Assembly: GCA_052148155.1 (NCBI GenBank)
Contig: JBKQIY010000059.1
Span: 1-42,552, forward strand
Length of the DNA stretch: 42,552 nucleotides
Direction of reading: 5' to 3'
Source of the DNA: JBBQER01 sp052148155
Lineage (GTDB): Bacteria > Actinomycetota > Acidimicrobiia > IMCC26256 > PALSA-610
Part shown: piece by piece, positions 25,336 to 33,788 of the stretch
Layout of the letters: each line of letters starts with the position of its first letter
Numbering within the stretch: position 1 is the first letter of the stretch
The notes under the pieces: model-generated
What the model was told of the DNA's origin: nothing
The model's input: the letters and a program-made list of their open reading frames with translations, nothing else
Database searches by the model: none
Position numbers and translations under genes: made by a program

Positions 25336-26068
25336 TCATGTAAAGCACAATCGGGCGTTCTGGGACGCCGACGCTGACGACTACCAGGCTGCGCACGGCG
25401 AATACCTTGTGCGGCATCCGCTCGCGTGGGGCGGGTTCCGCGCCCCGGAGTCGGAGCTCCAAGTGCTCGGCGATGTGCGCGGCTACGACATGCTCGAGCT
25501 CGGCTGCGGCGGCGGCCAGTGGTCGGTCGCGCTCGAGGCGAGCGGTGCCCGTCCGGTCGGACTCGATGTGTCACGCGCGCAGCTGGGTCACGCACGACGG
25601 GCCTCGGTGTCGTTGCCGCTGCTGGTGGCGGATGCCGAGCGGCTGCCCTTCGCGGTCGCGACGTTCGATATCGTCTTCTGCGATCACGGTGCGATGAACT
25701 TCTGCGATCCGACCCGCGCGCTTCCTGAGGTTGCACGCGTGCTCCGCCCCGGCGGACTGCTCGCCTTTTGCGCTGCGACGCCACTGCTGTACCTCACGTG
25801 GAACGCACGCAAAGAAAAACAGTCGCGGCGTTTGCATCGCACCTACGACGACCTTGGCCTGATCGCCTTCGAAGATGGGACCGTCGATTGGGTCCTCCCG
25901 CCCGGCGAGTGGATCCGGCTGCTGCGCGCCCACGGCTTCGACGTCGAAGACTTGATCGAGCTGCGGCCGGGACCCGAGGCGTCGACCACCTACGAGTTTG
26001 TCCCCGTCGAGTGGGCCCACCGCTGGCCTGCGGAGTGGATCTGGAAAGCCAGGCGTCTGCGACCTTAG
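25325..26068 (+). CDS. Class I SAM-dependent methyltransferase
   Basis: 247 residues. Motif I ELGCGGG is at 58-64, the acidic residue of motif II is Asp81 (GLDVSRAQ), and ADAERLPFAVATFDIVFCDHGAMNF covers motifs III-IV, as in UbiE/Methyltransf_11 proteins. WDADADDYQAAHGEYL at the N-terminus is typical. The frame is open upstream to 25229, but the GTG at 25325 gives the family's usual start (HNRAFWD) with an 11-bp overlap of the amidohydrolase end. Co-transcribed with the amidohydrolase, hence perhaps modifying the same small molecule. Convergent with the next gene by a 4-bp overlap. Confidence 0.85.
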   Translation: MPPDHVKHNRAFWDADADDYQAAHGEYLVRHPLAWGGFRAPESELQVLGDVRGYDMLELGCGGGQWSVALEASGARPVGLDVSRAQLGHARRASVSLPLLVADAERLPFAVATFDIVFCDHGAMNFCDPTRALPEVARVLRPGGLLAFCAATPLLYLTWNARKEKQSRRLHRTYDDLGLIAFEDGTVDWVLPPGEWIRLLRAHGFDVEDLIELRPGPEASTTYEFVPVEWAHRWPAEWIWKARRLRP

Positions 26069-26928
26069 GGTGACAGTCGCAACGACTTGGTGAGCGCGTC
26101 GAGCACGGGTCCGGCCGACTTCGCTTGCACGCTGATCACGTAGAGGTGCTGCCCGTCGAGGAACACGCTCGCGTGAATGGGAGGACTGGCGTTCAAGTCG
26201 TAGTCGATCGCGGACCGACCGGCGACCACGACCGCGCGCACATGGGTCGGCGCGTCCCCGACGAGTTGAGCGTCCTGCAGGACGCCCAGCAGCCCGTTAC
26301 GGAGTGCGGCCCCACCGGACAGGTCAGCGACGCGGATGACGATCTTGAAGTCGGCACCGGACAGGGTCGCTCGCTGCACGACCAGCGCAGGCTCCGCGCC
26401 CGAGGCGGCCACGACGACGTCCCCGATCACTGGCTGTGCGGGCAATCGAACGACGATTCCTTGTCCGGCCGGCGCGTAGGACACCCCGCGTCCTTGCACG
26501 TATGCGTGCAGATCGGCGGGCACCGATCGGTCCGCGAGCCACGTGCGGACACGCGGAGCGGCAACGTAGGCGGCGGCCGCCAAAACGGCGAGCACCAAGA
26601 TCTGGGCCACGTGGCGGCCGGTGCGTCGCGACCGCCTCGGCGCGGGCGTCGACCAGTCCTTCTTGAACGTGCCGGGCATCGGCGCCGACGAGGCGCCAGG
26701 TTTGCGTCGACCGGGCGGACCGACCGGCGCCGCGATCGTCGACGACCGGACGAACGTCGGCCCGCCGGGCGGGAGCGGATCGTGGGCGCCGGTGGCCGCC
26801 TGGGGCGACGGGGCGTCCGCGCGTCGGTGGGACGGGAGCTCGAACGACTGCGGCGGTCCTGCCTGGAGTCCGCTCACCCGGAAGCGAGACGCGACCGGCG
26901 GCGACTCGTACGGTTCCGGCTCGTCCAC
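26065..26928 (-). CDS. Proline-rich one-pass membrane protein, function unknown
   Basis: 287 residues from a GTG. The first 105 residues are proline-, serine- and arginine-rich and probably disordered and cytoplasmic, ending in a basic PRRSRRTGRH. One membrane helix follows (about 107-124, VAQILVLAVLAAAAYVA). The outer domain of about 150 residues alternates beta strands and helices (IVVRLPAQPVIGDVVVAA, HVRAVVVAGRSAIDYDLN, ASVFLDGQHLYVISVQ) and resembles uncharacterised actinobacterial cell-envelope proteins that bind lipids or peptides, but I do not recognise a named family. Not linked by operon to either neighbour: convergent overlap with the methyltransferase and 55 bp from the acyl-CoA synthetase end. 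Confidence 0.7.
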   Translation of the reverse strand: MDEPEPYESPPVASRFRVSGLQAGPPQSFELPSHRRADAPSPQAATGAHDPLPPGGPTFVRSSTIAAPVGPPGRRKPGASSAPMPGTFKKDWSTPAPRRSRRTGRHVAQILVLAVLAAAAYVAAPRVRTWLADRSVPADLHAYVQGRGVSYAPAGQGIVVRLPAQPVIGDVVVAASGAEPALVVQRATLSGADFKIVIRVADLSGGAALRNGLLGVLQDAQLVGDAPTHVRAVVVAGRSAIDYDLNASPPIHASVFLDGQHLYVISVQAKSAGPVLDALTKSLRLSP

Positions 26929-26983
26929 CGGACAAGGATCGGCGTTTCGAGAACCCGCCCTGAGGCCGAATAAAGCCGGTGAG

Positions 26984-28603
26984 CTATCGCCGTTCGAACA
27001 CGACGCCGGCCGCCTCGCGGTCCCATGTCGTCGGCGTGACGCCCTCCTCCCGGAGTTGGTATTTCAGAACCCGGCCTACCGGGTTGCGGGGCAGGTCGGG
27101 TCGGAATTCGACATAGCGCGGGATCGCGAAATAGGGGACGCGCTCCGCCATCCAGCGGCACAGCTCCTCCTCCGAGAGCTGCGCGCCGTCTTGCAGCACG
27201 ACGGTGATCTTGACGTCGTCCTCGCCGAGCTCGCTCGGTACGGCATGGACCGCCACGTCACGCAACGCCGAATGGCCGAACAGCGTCTTTTCCATCTCGA
27301 AGCTCGAAATGTTCTCGCCGCGTCGACGCAGCGCATCCTTCTTGCGGTCCACGAAGAAGATGTAACCGTCGGCATCGACACGACCGAGGTCGCCAGTGTG
27401 GAACCAGAGGTTGCGCGTCGCCTCCACGGTCGAGTCGGGTCGGTTCCAGTAGCCGGCGAACATCAAGTTCGGCCCTTTCGGCCTGCATACGATCTCGCCC
27501 ACTTCGTCGACGCCGACCTCCACGTCGTCGTCGTCGACGACGCGCACATCGAACTCGTGGAGATTCGGCTTGCCCATCGCGCCCGGCTTGTTCGTCTCGC
27601 CCGGATCGAGCATCGAGACCAGCGACGCTTCGGTGAGGCCGTAGCCGGCGCTGAAGGTTTTGCAACCGAAGCGCTCCTGCCACAATCGATCTGTGTCGGG
27701 CGGCATCGGCGCGGCCGCGCACAGCCGCAGTTTGTGGCCGCGCTGGTCGGGATGGTCGTCGGCGTTGGCGATGAGGATCGCGAGCGAACCCAGCATCGAG
27801 ACCATCGTGGCGCCGGTGCGCTTGATCTCGGGCCAGAAGTTGCTCACGGAGAAACGACGTTCGATCGCGGCGCTGCCGCCGACCAGCAACGTTCCGACGA
27901 CACAAACCGAGATCGCATTGAAATGGAAGAGCGGAAGCGGCGTGAGGATCACGTCCTCCGGTTTGCGTTGCCAGGTCCGCGCGATCTGGTCGGCGAGGCT
28001 GACGATGTAGTTCTGCGGCAGCATGCAACCTTTGCTTGGGCCGGTCGTCCCCGCGGTGTAGATGAAACACGCGAGGTCGCTTGGCCGCACGTGCTCGACG
28101 TCGATCGGGTCCTCGGTCCCGCGCGCCATCGCGTCGGCCCAGCGGATTGCGGGCACTGCGTCGATGACCGCGTCGGGTGTCTCGACCGTGATGCAATGCG
28201 TCAGCGCCGGTGTCGAGTCGATGCTCACGGTTTCAGCTGCCCGGGAGGCGTAGTCGCCCTGAACCACGAAGATCCTCGCTCCCGAGTCGGCGAGCTGATG
28301 ACGGAGGAACTCGCCCTTGTAGGCGGTGTTGATCGGCACCTGCACCGCTCCGAGCTTCAACGCCGCGAAGAATGCCACGACCTGCTCAGCGCGATTGTCG
28401 AGCAGGGTCGCGAGACGATCTCCGTGACCGAGGCCCAGCACCGACAGGGCGTGAGCGAACCGCGTCGACTGCACATCCATCTGCCGCGCCGAATACTGAT
28501 TGCCCTCGAAGTCGAGGTACAGGCCATCAGGGTCGGAAGCGAGACGCTGAGCGAGGGCCTCAAGCACCGTGGTCTGGGGGCGGAGCGGCTCGGTTTTTCC
28601 CAT
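26984..28603 (-). CDS. Acyl-CoA synthetase, CaiC/FadD-like
   Basis: 539 residues. The P-loop is YTAGTTGPSKGC (182-193), then AGYGLTEAS, FHTGDLGRVDADGYIFFVDRKKDALRRRGENIS and, near the end, NPVGRVLKYQLRE. In the last loop the usual G-K is G-R, with a lysine three residues later (VLKYQ), so the adenylation lysine may be shifted or replaced; this resembles crotonobetaine/carnitine-CoA ligases and several actinobacterial FadDs. The open frame continues upstream, but ATG 28603 follows a TACTGT -10 box by 7 nt and the operator at 28608. It is the last gene of the acyl-CoA dehydrogenase run and can also be transcribed from its own promoter. Confidence 0.87.
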   Translation of the reverse strand: MGKTEPLRPQTTVLEALAQRLASDPDGLYLDFEGNQYSARQMDVQSTRFAHALSVLGLGHGDRLATLLDNRAEQVVAFFAALKLGAVQVPINTAYKGEFLRHQLADSGARIFVVQGDYASRAAETVSIDSTPALTHCITVETPDAVIDAVPAIRWADAMARGTEDPIDVEHVRPSDLACFIYTAGTTGPSKGCMLPQNYIVSLADQIARTWQRKPEDVILTPLPLFHFNAISVCVVGTLLVGGSAAIERRFSVSNFWPEIKRTGATMVSMLGSLAILIANADDHPDQRGHKLRLCAAAPMPPDTDRLWQERFGCKTFSAGYGLTEASLVSMLDPGETNKPGAMGKPNLHEFDVRVVDDDDVEVGVDEVGEIVCRPKGPNLMFAGYWNRPDSTVEATRNLWFHTGDLGRVDADGYIFFVDRKKDALRRRGENISSFEMEKTLFGHSALRDVAVHAVPSELGEDDVKITVVLQDGAQLSEEELCRWMAERVPYFAIPRYVEFRPDLPRNPVGRVLKYQLREEGVTPTTWDREAAGVVFERR

Positions 28604-28607
28604 GAAT

Positions 28608-28623
28608 CTGACAGTAGCGTCAG
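28608..28623. promoter_or_regulatory. Operator CTGAC-N6-GTCAG (copy 5) with internal -10 box
   Basis: CTGACAGTAGCGTCAG lies in the 16-bp gap between the acyl-CoA dehydrogenase stop and the acyl-CoA synthetase start. On the minus strand TACTGT (28616-28611) inside the palindrome stands 7 nt before the ATG at 28603, so a bound repressor would block that promoter directly. Confidence 0.65.
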
Positions 28624-29534
28624 GTTCGCGCCGCGAGGGCGGTGGCGACCGCGTCGCAGTGCGCGTCGCCCGAACCGAAGTGGGTATCGAGCACCCACGC
28701 GCGCTTGAGGTACAGGTGGACGTCGATCTCCCAGGTGAACCCCATGCCTCCGAACACCTGCATCGCAGCCTTGCCGTTGGTGATCGCGGCATCACCGGCG
28801 AGCACCTTGGCGCCCGACACCGCCCGGTCGAGGCCGGGCTGGTCGGGTTCGTCGAGATGCGCGCCGACGGCGTACACGGCGGCGCGCGCCACCTCGGTGC
28901 GCACGACCATGTCGGCACACAGGTGCTTGATCGCCTGAAAACCGCCGATCGGACGGTCGAACTGCACGCGCTCTTTGGCGTAGGCGACTGCGAGGGCAGT
29001 GCAGCGGTCGGCGAGCCCGAGTTGCAGCGCGGCCGTGAGTACCGCGCCGGTGCGGCGCAGCTCGCCAGCGTCGACGGGAACCTCCGGGCCGGTCGGGAGC
29101 TCCTCGACGCGAGTCACCGGGGTCAGCGGATCGAGCGGCCACGTCGCTGGCAACAGGGCGAGTTCATGCGGATCGACACGCCAGAGTGTGCGTTCGCGCA
29201 GCACGAAAAGCTCGTCGAGCATGTCGAGGTGTTCGACCCAGACCGCGCCGCCGTCGTGCGGCTCGACGAGGTCGGCGATCCGCTCCGCCCCGACCAGCAG
29301 CGACGCCACCAACGGGCCTGGCACACAAAAGCGCCCCAACTGTTCGAACACGATGGCGCAATCGGCCCAGGAGAATCCATCTGTACGCAGCGAGAACACG
29401 CCGGCCGCGGCCAGCTCGTCGAACATCACGCGGTCAAAACCTGCCCGGATTCGGTCAGTACCGAATCGTGCGTCGAGCAACGACGAGATGCCGTCCCGCA
29501 GCGCGAGCTGGTCGACAGACAGGTCGAGATCCAT
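28620..29534 (-). CDS. Acyl-CoA dehydrogenase, short (non-catalytic-type) subunit
   Basis: 304 residues, some 75 shorter than usual. The C-terminal FAD domain is kept: ERVQFDRPIGGFQAIKH, then FGGMGFTWEIDVHLYLKRA (about 264-282). The central beta domain is reduced and the substrate-loop serine/threonine motifs of normal enzymes are missing. No catalytic glutamate is evident. It overlaps the preceding full-length dehydrogenase gene by one base (TGATG). This two-gene layout is that of the alpha2beta2 FadE heterotetramers of steroid catabolism in Mycobacterium and Rhodococcus, where the beta subunit has no base. Role: structural and FAD-binding half of a cyclic or branched acyl-CoA dehydrogenase (inference). 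Confidence 0.85.
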   Translation of the reverse strand: MDLDLSVDQLALRDGISSLLDARFGTDRIRAGFDRVMFDELAAAGVFSLRTDGFSWADCAIVFEQLGRFCVPGPLVASLLVGAERIADLVEPHDGGAVWVEHLDMLDELFVLRERTLWRVDPHELALLPATWPLDPLTPVTRVEELPTGPEVPVDAGELRRTGAVLTAALQLGLADRCTALAVAYAKERVQFDRPIGGFQAIKHLCADMVVRTEVARAAVYAVGAHLDEPDQPGLDRAVSGAKVLAGDAAITNGKAAMQVFGGMGFTWEIDVHLYLKRAWVLDTHFGSGDAHCDAVATALAART

Positions 29535-30670
29535 CACCGCGCGTCTTTCGGGAGGCCGAGCACCCGTTCGCCGATGATGTTGCGTTGGATTTGCGATGCG
29601 CCAGCCGCGATCGTCAGCGCGAGGACCCGGAGTCGTTCCTCGACCAGCTCGTTGTCCTCGACGTGGAGGGCCTCCCGATCCAATACCCGCAGGCAGAGCT
29701 CGCCGAAGCGCTGACGGGCCTCGGAGTAGGCGAGCTTCATGACCATCGCGCCCGGACCGACCGTGCCCCGTGCCGATTGCGACACGTTGCGCTTCGTGAG
29801 TGCCCAGAGCGCGTCGAGCTCCGCCGCGCACCGGCCCAGCTCGCGCAGGTGTCCCGGATCGTGAACGAGCGGCGCGAGATCTTCGCAAAGGCGCAGCGAA
29901 TCGACGAGCTCGCTCACGAACGCTGTCCCGCGCTCGTACTTCAAGGTGACGTTCGTGACCCGCCAGCCGTCGTTCTCGGCGCCGACGCGGTTCGATATCG
30001 GGACCCGCACGTCAGTGAGGAATACCTCCGAAAACTCCGACGACCCGAGCGCGGTGCGCAGCGGCCGTACCTCGATGCCGGGAGAGTTCATGGGCAGAAT
30101 CAACCAGGAGATACCGCGATGTTTGGGCGCGTCGAGATCGGTGCGTACCAAGAACTCGCCGACGTCGGCGATCTGGCCGAACGAACACCAGATCTTGTGG
30201 CCGTTGAGCACGTAGTCCTCGCCGTCGCGGACGGCACGGGTGCGTAGCGACGCGAGGTCAGAGCCGGCACCGGGCTCGGAAAATCCCTGACACCACACCT
30301 CCTCGCCGCGCAGGATCTTCGGGAGGTGACTGGCTTTGTGCGCGTCGCTGCCCTCTTCGATCAGCGTCGGGCCCGCGTGCAGGGTACCAACGAAGTTCAC
30401 CCCAACGTACGGCGCACGAGCCCGTGCCGTCTCCTCGTAGAAGATCAGCTGCTCGGTGGGTGAAGCACCACGACCTCCGAACTCGGCCGGCCAGTGCAGC
30501 CCTGCATAGCCGGCGTCGAACAGGCGTCGTTGCCAGTCGGTGTCCCACTTTCGCCGCTCGTCCCAGGCGTCGCGCGCGGGTTGTGACGCAAGCGCGGGGA
30601 GCTCCTCCTCGAGCCATGCGCGCAATGTCGCGCGGAACGCTTCGTCGTTCTCCGAGTATCCAAGGCGCAC
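29534..30670 (-). CDS. Acyl-CoA dehydrogenase, catalytic-type subunit
   Basis: 378 residues. The FAD- and substrate-binding QGFSEPGAGSDLASLRTRA (about 128-146), VLNGHKIWCSFGQIAD and LKYERGTAF with Glu246 are present. Glu246 sits where FadE26-type subunits and isovaleryl-CoA dehydrogenase keep the catalytic base. It oxidises a 2-methyl-branched or ring-attached acyl-CoA with its neighbour at 28620 as partner (inference from the pair layout). The start is a GTG at 30670 without an obvious ribosome site, 12 nt after the membrane gene stop, so it depends on upstream translation or transcript. Confidence 0.9.
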   Translation of the reverse strand: MRLGYSENDEAFRATLRAWLEEELPALASQPARDAWDERRKWDTDWQRRLFDAGYAGLHWPAEFGGRGASPTEQLIFYEETARARAPYVGVNFVGTLHAGPTLIEEGSDAHKASHLPKILRGEEVWCQGFSEPGAGSDLASLRTRAVRDGEDYVLNGHKIWCSFGQIADVGEFLVRTDLDAPKHRGISWLILPMNSPGIEVRPLRTALGSSEFSEVFLTDVRVPISNRVGAENDGWRVTNVTLKYERGTAFVSELVDSLRLCEDLAPLVHDPGHLRELGRCAAELDALWALTKRNVSQSARGTVGPGAMVMKLAYSEARQRFGELCLRVLDREALHVEDNELVEERLRVLALTIAAGASQIQRNIIGERVLGLPKDAR

Positions 30671-30682
30671 GGAGGAGGGAGT

Positions 30683-31162
30683 CTACGAGCGGGCTTCGCT
30701 GCCGTTCTCATCCTCGAGCGGGTGATCGTTCGTCGCCCCGTTCGCGGCGCGCACGGCCTGCACCAACGCGTCGCGGGTCGACCGTGACCACAACCACGAC
30801 TCGAGCAGCAGCCCGTGGCCATCGGCGTCGCGAAGCTCGAGGCAATGGCCGAGGAAGAACAGCTCGATCCACCAGGACCGGCCGGTCGCAGTGACCTGCG
30901 CCGTCGCCAGGTTGAGCTCGACTGCGCGCAGGCCGTGTCGCCGGGCACGGTTCCCGACAACGTCGAGATGTTGGAAGCACTGCACGAAAAACAAAAATGG
31001 GACCGCCGCCAGCCAGATGGGGCCACGGGATCCGGTCGCGAGACTTGCCCCGAGCAACATCGCGCACGCCGCGGCCGACACCTTCGCTGTCGCAGCGCGG
31101 GGTCGGAACACGAGATCCGCGGTCTCGCGCTGCCATCCGGGCTCGCGCCGTCCGTGGACCAC
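30683..31162 (-). CDS. Small two-helix membrane protein, PH-like, function unknown
   Basis: 159 residues from a GTG. Two hydrophobic segments (about 28-46 and 48-64) follow a short basic N-terminus. The rest (HGLRAVELNLATAQVTATGRS, then CLELRDADGHGLLLESWLW, then a helix DALVQAVRAANG) has the strand and helix pattern of actinobacterial membrane-anchored PH-like proteins, but I cannot name a family with certainty. It is the first gene of the minus-strand run to the acyl-CoA synthetase. A decayed operator-like sequence (31225) and a GATAAG box lie upstream. It may be unrelated to catalysis. Confidence 0.65.
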   Translation of the reverse strand: MVHGRREPGWQRETADLVFRPRAATAKVSAAACAMLLGASLATGSRGPIWLAAVPFLFFVQCFQHLDVVGNRARRHGLRAVELNLATAQVTATGRSWWIELFFLGHCLELRDADGHGLLLESWLWSRSTRDALVQAVRAANGATNDHPLEDENGSEARS

Positions 31163-31632
31163 CTGAGCGTTTCGACCGGCGTTGCGGGCCGCTGTAGCCC
31201 GTCTTTCTTATCGGCCCCGAAAATCTGACGGTCCGTTGCCCGCCGCGTTGTCTCGCAAGATCGCGTCTGGTCGTCGACCGTCGCAGAGTCGCGGGTCGCG
31301 CGTGTCGCGGTGCAACACAACACGATGCGGCCGTTCGCACATGCCAGTTTGGCGGACATGCGTCCTCGTCCGACTCGACGGTCGGTGTCGAGGACACACC
31401 GAGTGAGCTCCTGCGCGCTGCGACAACACGCCCGTTTGTGTCTCGTCGGCGACACCGACAGGCCCGAGGCTGCACTGCTCACGACAGCAACGATGTCGAG
31501 TGAACGACGCCGAGGTTCGCCTCGTCGAGGTGTCGAATATTCGATTGGACCGACCTGGCGGCTTGCCCGACAGACCGTCAGCGATCGAAGGCGTCCGGGT
31601 CATCGACGATTCTGTATCGTGACCTGATCGAG
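31163..31632. other. Intergenic region (470 bp) between divergent units
   Basis: It contains a small inverted repeat CGGGC-N7-GCCCG (31185-31201) followed by TCTTTCTT, a weak terminator-like element on the plus strand, and the operator-like sequence at 31225. The TATCGT box (31615-31620) 12 nt before the ATG at 31633 is a probable promoter. I see no gene in it. Confidence 0.45.
31225..31238. promoter_or_regulatory. Decayed operator-like CTGAC-GGTCC-GTTG
   Basis: Left arm AATCTGACGG is identical to that of the perfect site at 35081-35090 and the CCGT after it is also kept, but the last bases of the right arm differ. It lies upstream of the membrane protein and dehydrogenase run. Could be a weak site or chance. 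Confidence 0.35.
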
Positions 31633-33159
31633 ATGGCGACCAATCTCACGCGACGAGCCAGCAGCCGTTCGCCCGGCCGGACCGTCGTCGTCCGCTTGGT
31701 CGTCGTGGGACTGGCCGTCGGGGTTCTGGCCGCGTGTGCCGGCCAACCGACCGGCCGGGCCGGCGGTCCAGCATCGACCGATACCGCGACGGTCGCGACC
31801 GAAGCGAGCGAGGTCGTGCCCTCAGGGCCGGTGAGTCACCACGGCCGCTGGCTGACCGACAGCGCGGGGCGGGTGCTGCTGTTGCACGGCGTGAACATGG
31901 TCGCGAAGGAGTCGCCCTACGAGCCGGCCGCGACAGGCTTTTCCGACAAGGATGCGGTCTGGCTGGCTGCGAACGGTTTCCGGGTGGTGCGGCTCGGGAT
32001 ACTCGCAACCGGTTTGATGCCAACTCCCGGCACCGTCAACGAGTCGTACATCAGCTCGATCGCGGCGACGGTCAATGACCTGTCCCACCACGGCATCTAT
32101 GTGCTGTTGGACTTCCACCAAGACGGCTGGGGACCCTCGCTCGGCTCCGACGGGTTCCCTGCCTGGATGACCCTCACGGACGGTGCCACGAACACGCACG
32201 CGTCCTTCCCGCTGTATTACATCCAGAATCCGGCCATCCAGCACGCCTTCCAAAGCTTTTGGGACAACGTCCCCGGACCGGACCACGCGCCACTCCAGAG
32301 TGACTACGTGCAGATGTTCTCAGCCGTCGCAGCTCGCTTCGCCGACGATCCCGACGTGCTCGGCTATGACCTCTTCAACGAACCATGGCCAGGCACCACG
32401 TGGAAGGCGTGCCTCGCGAACCACGACGGCTGTCCCACCCTCGACACGACCGAACTTGGTGCCGCCTACGCCCGAGTCGTGCGGGGCATCCGGTCGGCCG
32501 GCGACCATCACCTCGTCTTCGGAGAACCGTTCGTCTTGTTCAACTTCGGACTGTCCACCACCCACATCCCGTTGCCCGGCTCCGATCCCGAAGCCGGCAT
32601 GAGCTTTCACCTCTACACCACCAGCCCGTCCAACGACCCGGACGTGCTCGCCAACGCCATCGCCTGGTCGGCCCGGACCGGCGGCGCGCTCCTCAACACC
32701 GAATGGGGCGCCACAACCGACACCGCCGCGATCGCCCGACAGACCAACGAACTCGACTCGGCGCTGCTGCCATGGATCTTCTGGTCCTATTGCTGCGAGG
32801 TCGTGCGCTCCCTCCACTCGCCGCCCGCGGGTACGAACCTCGTGAAGACAACGGTAGGAGCGCTCGTCCAGCCCTACCCCCTCGCGGTCGCCGGCCTACC
32901 CCAACACCTCGTCTACGCGACTTCGAGCCGGACCCTCAGCTTCACGTGGTCGACCACCCGCGCCGGCGGTGGCAGCTTTCCGCCCGCCGCGGTCACCAGC
33001 GTCGCCGTGCCCGCGTCGGTCTATCCCGCCGGGTACACCGTGAACGTCGCCGGCGGAACAGTCGTCTCAGGATGTGGCGGACCGGTCGTCGCCATCAAAT
33101 CAATACCGGGCCGTTCAACCGTCACCGTCACCGTCGCTCCCGGCGACACCTGCCGGTAG
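31633..33159 (+). CDS. Secreted GH5 glycosidase lipoprotein, endoglycoceramidase-like
   Basis: 508 residues. A basic start and hydrophobic segment lead to a lipobox, LAAC with Cys35, so it is an exported lipoprotein. The barrel has VNMVAKESPYEP, FRVVRLGILATGL, YVLLDFHQDGWG, acid/base Glu250 in FNEPWPG, MSFHLYT, and nucleophile Glu357 in TEWGA. This order matches GH5 endoglycosylceramidases (GH5_28 type), which cut the sugar from glycolipids. The C-terminal beta domain (TLSFTWSTT, VSGCGGPVVAIKSIPG) is usual in them. It would release ceramide or a lipid from glycolipids outside the cell, feeding the catabolic genes (inference). Close alternative: other GH5 beta-glucanase-like enzymes. Confidence 0.82.
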   Translation: MATNLTRRASSRSPGRTVVVRLVVVGLAVGVLAACAGQPTGRAGGPASTDTATVATEASEVVPSGPVSHHGRWLTDSAGRVLLLHGVNMVAKESPYEPAATGFSDKDAVWLAANGFRVVRLGILATGLMPTPGTVNESYISSIAATVNDLSHHGIYVLLDFHQDGWGPSLGSDGFPAWMTLTDGATNTHASFPLYYIQNPAIQHAFQSFWDNVPGPDHAPLQSDYVQMFSAVAARFADDPDVLGYDLFNEPWPGTTWKACLANHDGCPTLDTTELGAAYARVVRGIRSAGDHHLVFGEPFVLFNFGLSTTHIPLPGSDPEAGMSFHLYTTSPSNDPDVLANAIAWSARTGGALLNTEWGATTDTAAIARQTNELDSALLPWIFWSYCCEVVRSLHSPPAGTNLVKTTVGALVQPYPLAVAGLPQHLVYATSSRTLSFTWSTTRAGGGSFPPAAVTSVAVPASVYPAGYTVNVAGGTVVSGCGGPVVAIKSIPGRSTVTVTVAPGDTCR

Positions 33160-33788
33160 CACGCTCGCCGACAAGTCGACGCGAGCCGAACACGAGCAAG
33201 GACGGACTCGGCAACCGCGACAACGTGGCCGCGCGACCGGCCACCGCGACAGCATGTCTCGCAATGGTCGTCGGCCAGGCGGCGTGCACGTCGTGGCAGA
33301 GCCGCCCGTGCCGACAGATCGTGTCGGAGGACGACCGACGTTGTGGATACACACCCGCGTCGCCGACCGTGGTCGCCCCCGCACGTCGAACCGACGTCAG
33401 CGCCACGTCGGAACGCGTCGCCAGCGAATGCACGCGGTGGATGAGCGGCCACGAACCGCTACTTGCGAGGACGGCGGGTCTGTACACACAGCCGCGCTCT
33501 GATCTCGTCACTGCGCGGATCATCTGGCGGCCCAGAACTTCGAACGCGTGAGGGAGGTCGGTGGGTCGCAGCAGTAGACGATGCCCACAGACGCAACACT
33601 GACACCAGCACGCACGAATCGAACGTCACGAGGAACGGTGACGACCCGCCCGAAGTTCGGGGTAGACGTCGAGCAGCGCAGAACGGAACTGTTCGCGACA
33701 CGACGAGTGAGACTCGTCGACCTGATGGCAACTTGCTCTGCCCGCACAATGAAGGCAGCCTTCATGCTGTGCGGGGGATGGTGATGTT
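33160..33788. other. Intergenic region (629 bp) without convincing gene
   Basis: Open frames here are arginine- and threonine-rich without ribosome sites and look like noise. The only structure is the long palindrome at 33741-33775 just before the surface protein. It may hold a long leader of that gene or decayed sequence. Confidence 0.45.
33741..33775 (+). promoter_or_regulatory. Long imperfect palindrome before surface-protein gene
   Basis: CCCGCACA (33741-33748) pairs with TGTGCGGG (33768-33775), and between them ATGAAGGC (33749-33756), a single A, and GCCTTCAT (33758-33765) pair again, with only GC unpaired. In RNA this would be a stem of about 14-16 pairs with a short loop. Its 3' arm runs into the GGGGGAT ribosome site (33772-33778) of the GTG at 33789, so folding could hide that site. 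No T-run follows, so a terminator is unlikely. A dyad bound by protein is the alternative. Confidence 0.55.

Noticed and set aside
26621..28708. 695-codon open frame on the plus strand
   Set aside because: It is the antisense of the membrane protein and acyl-CoA synthetase genes, arises from high G+C, and has an arginine- and aspartate-rich product without domain features.
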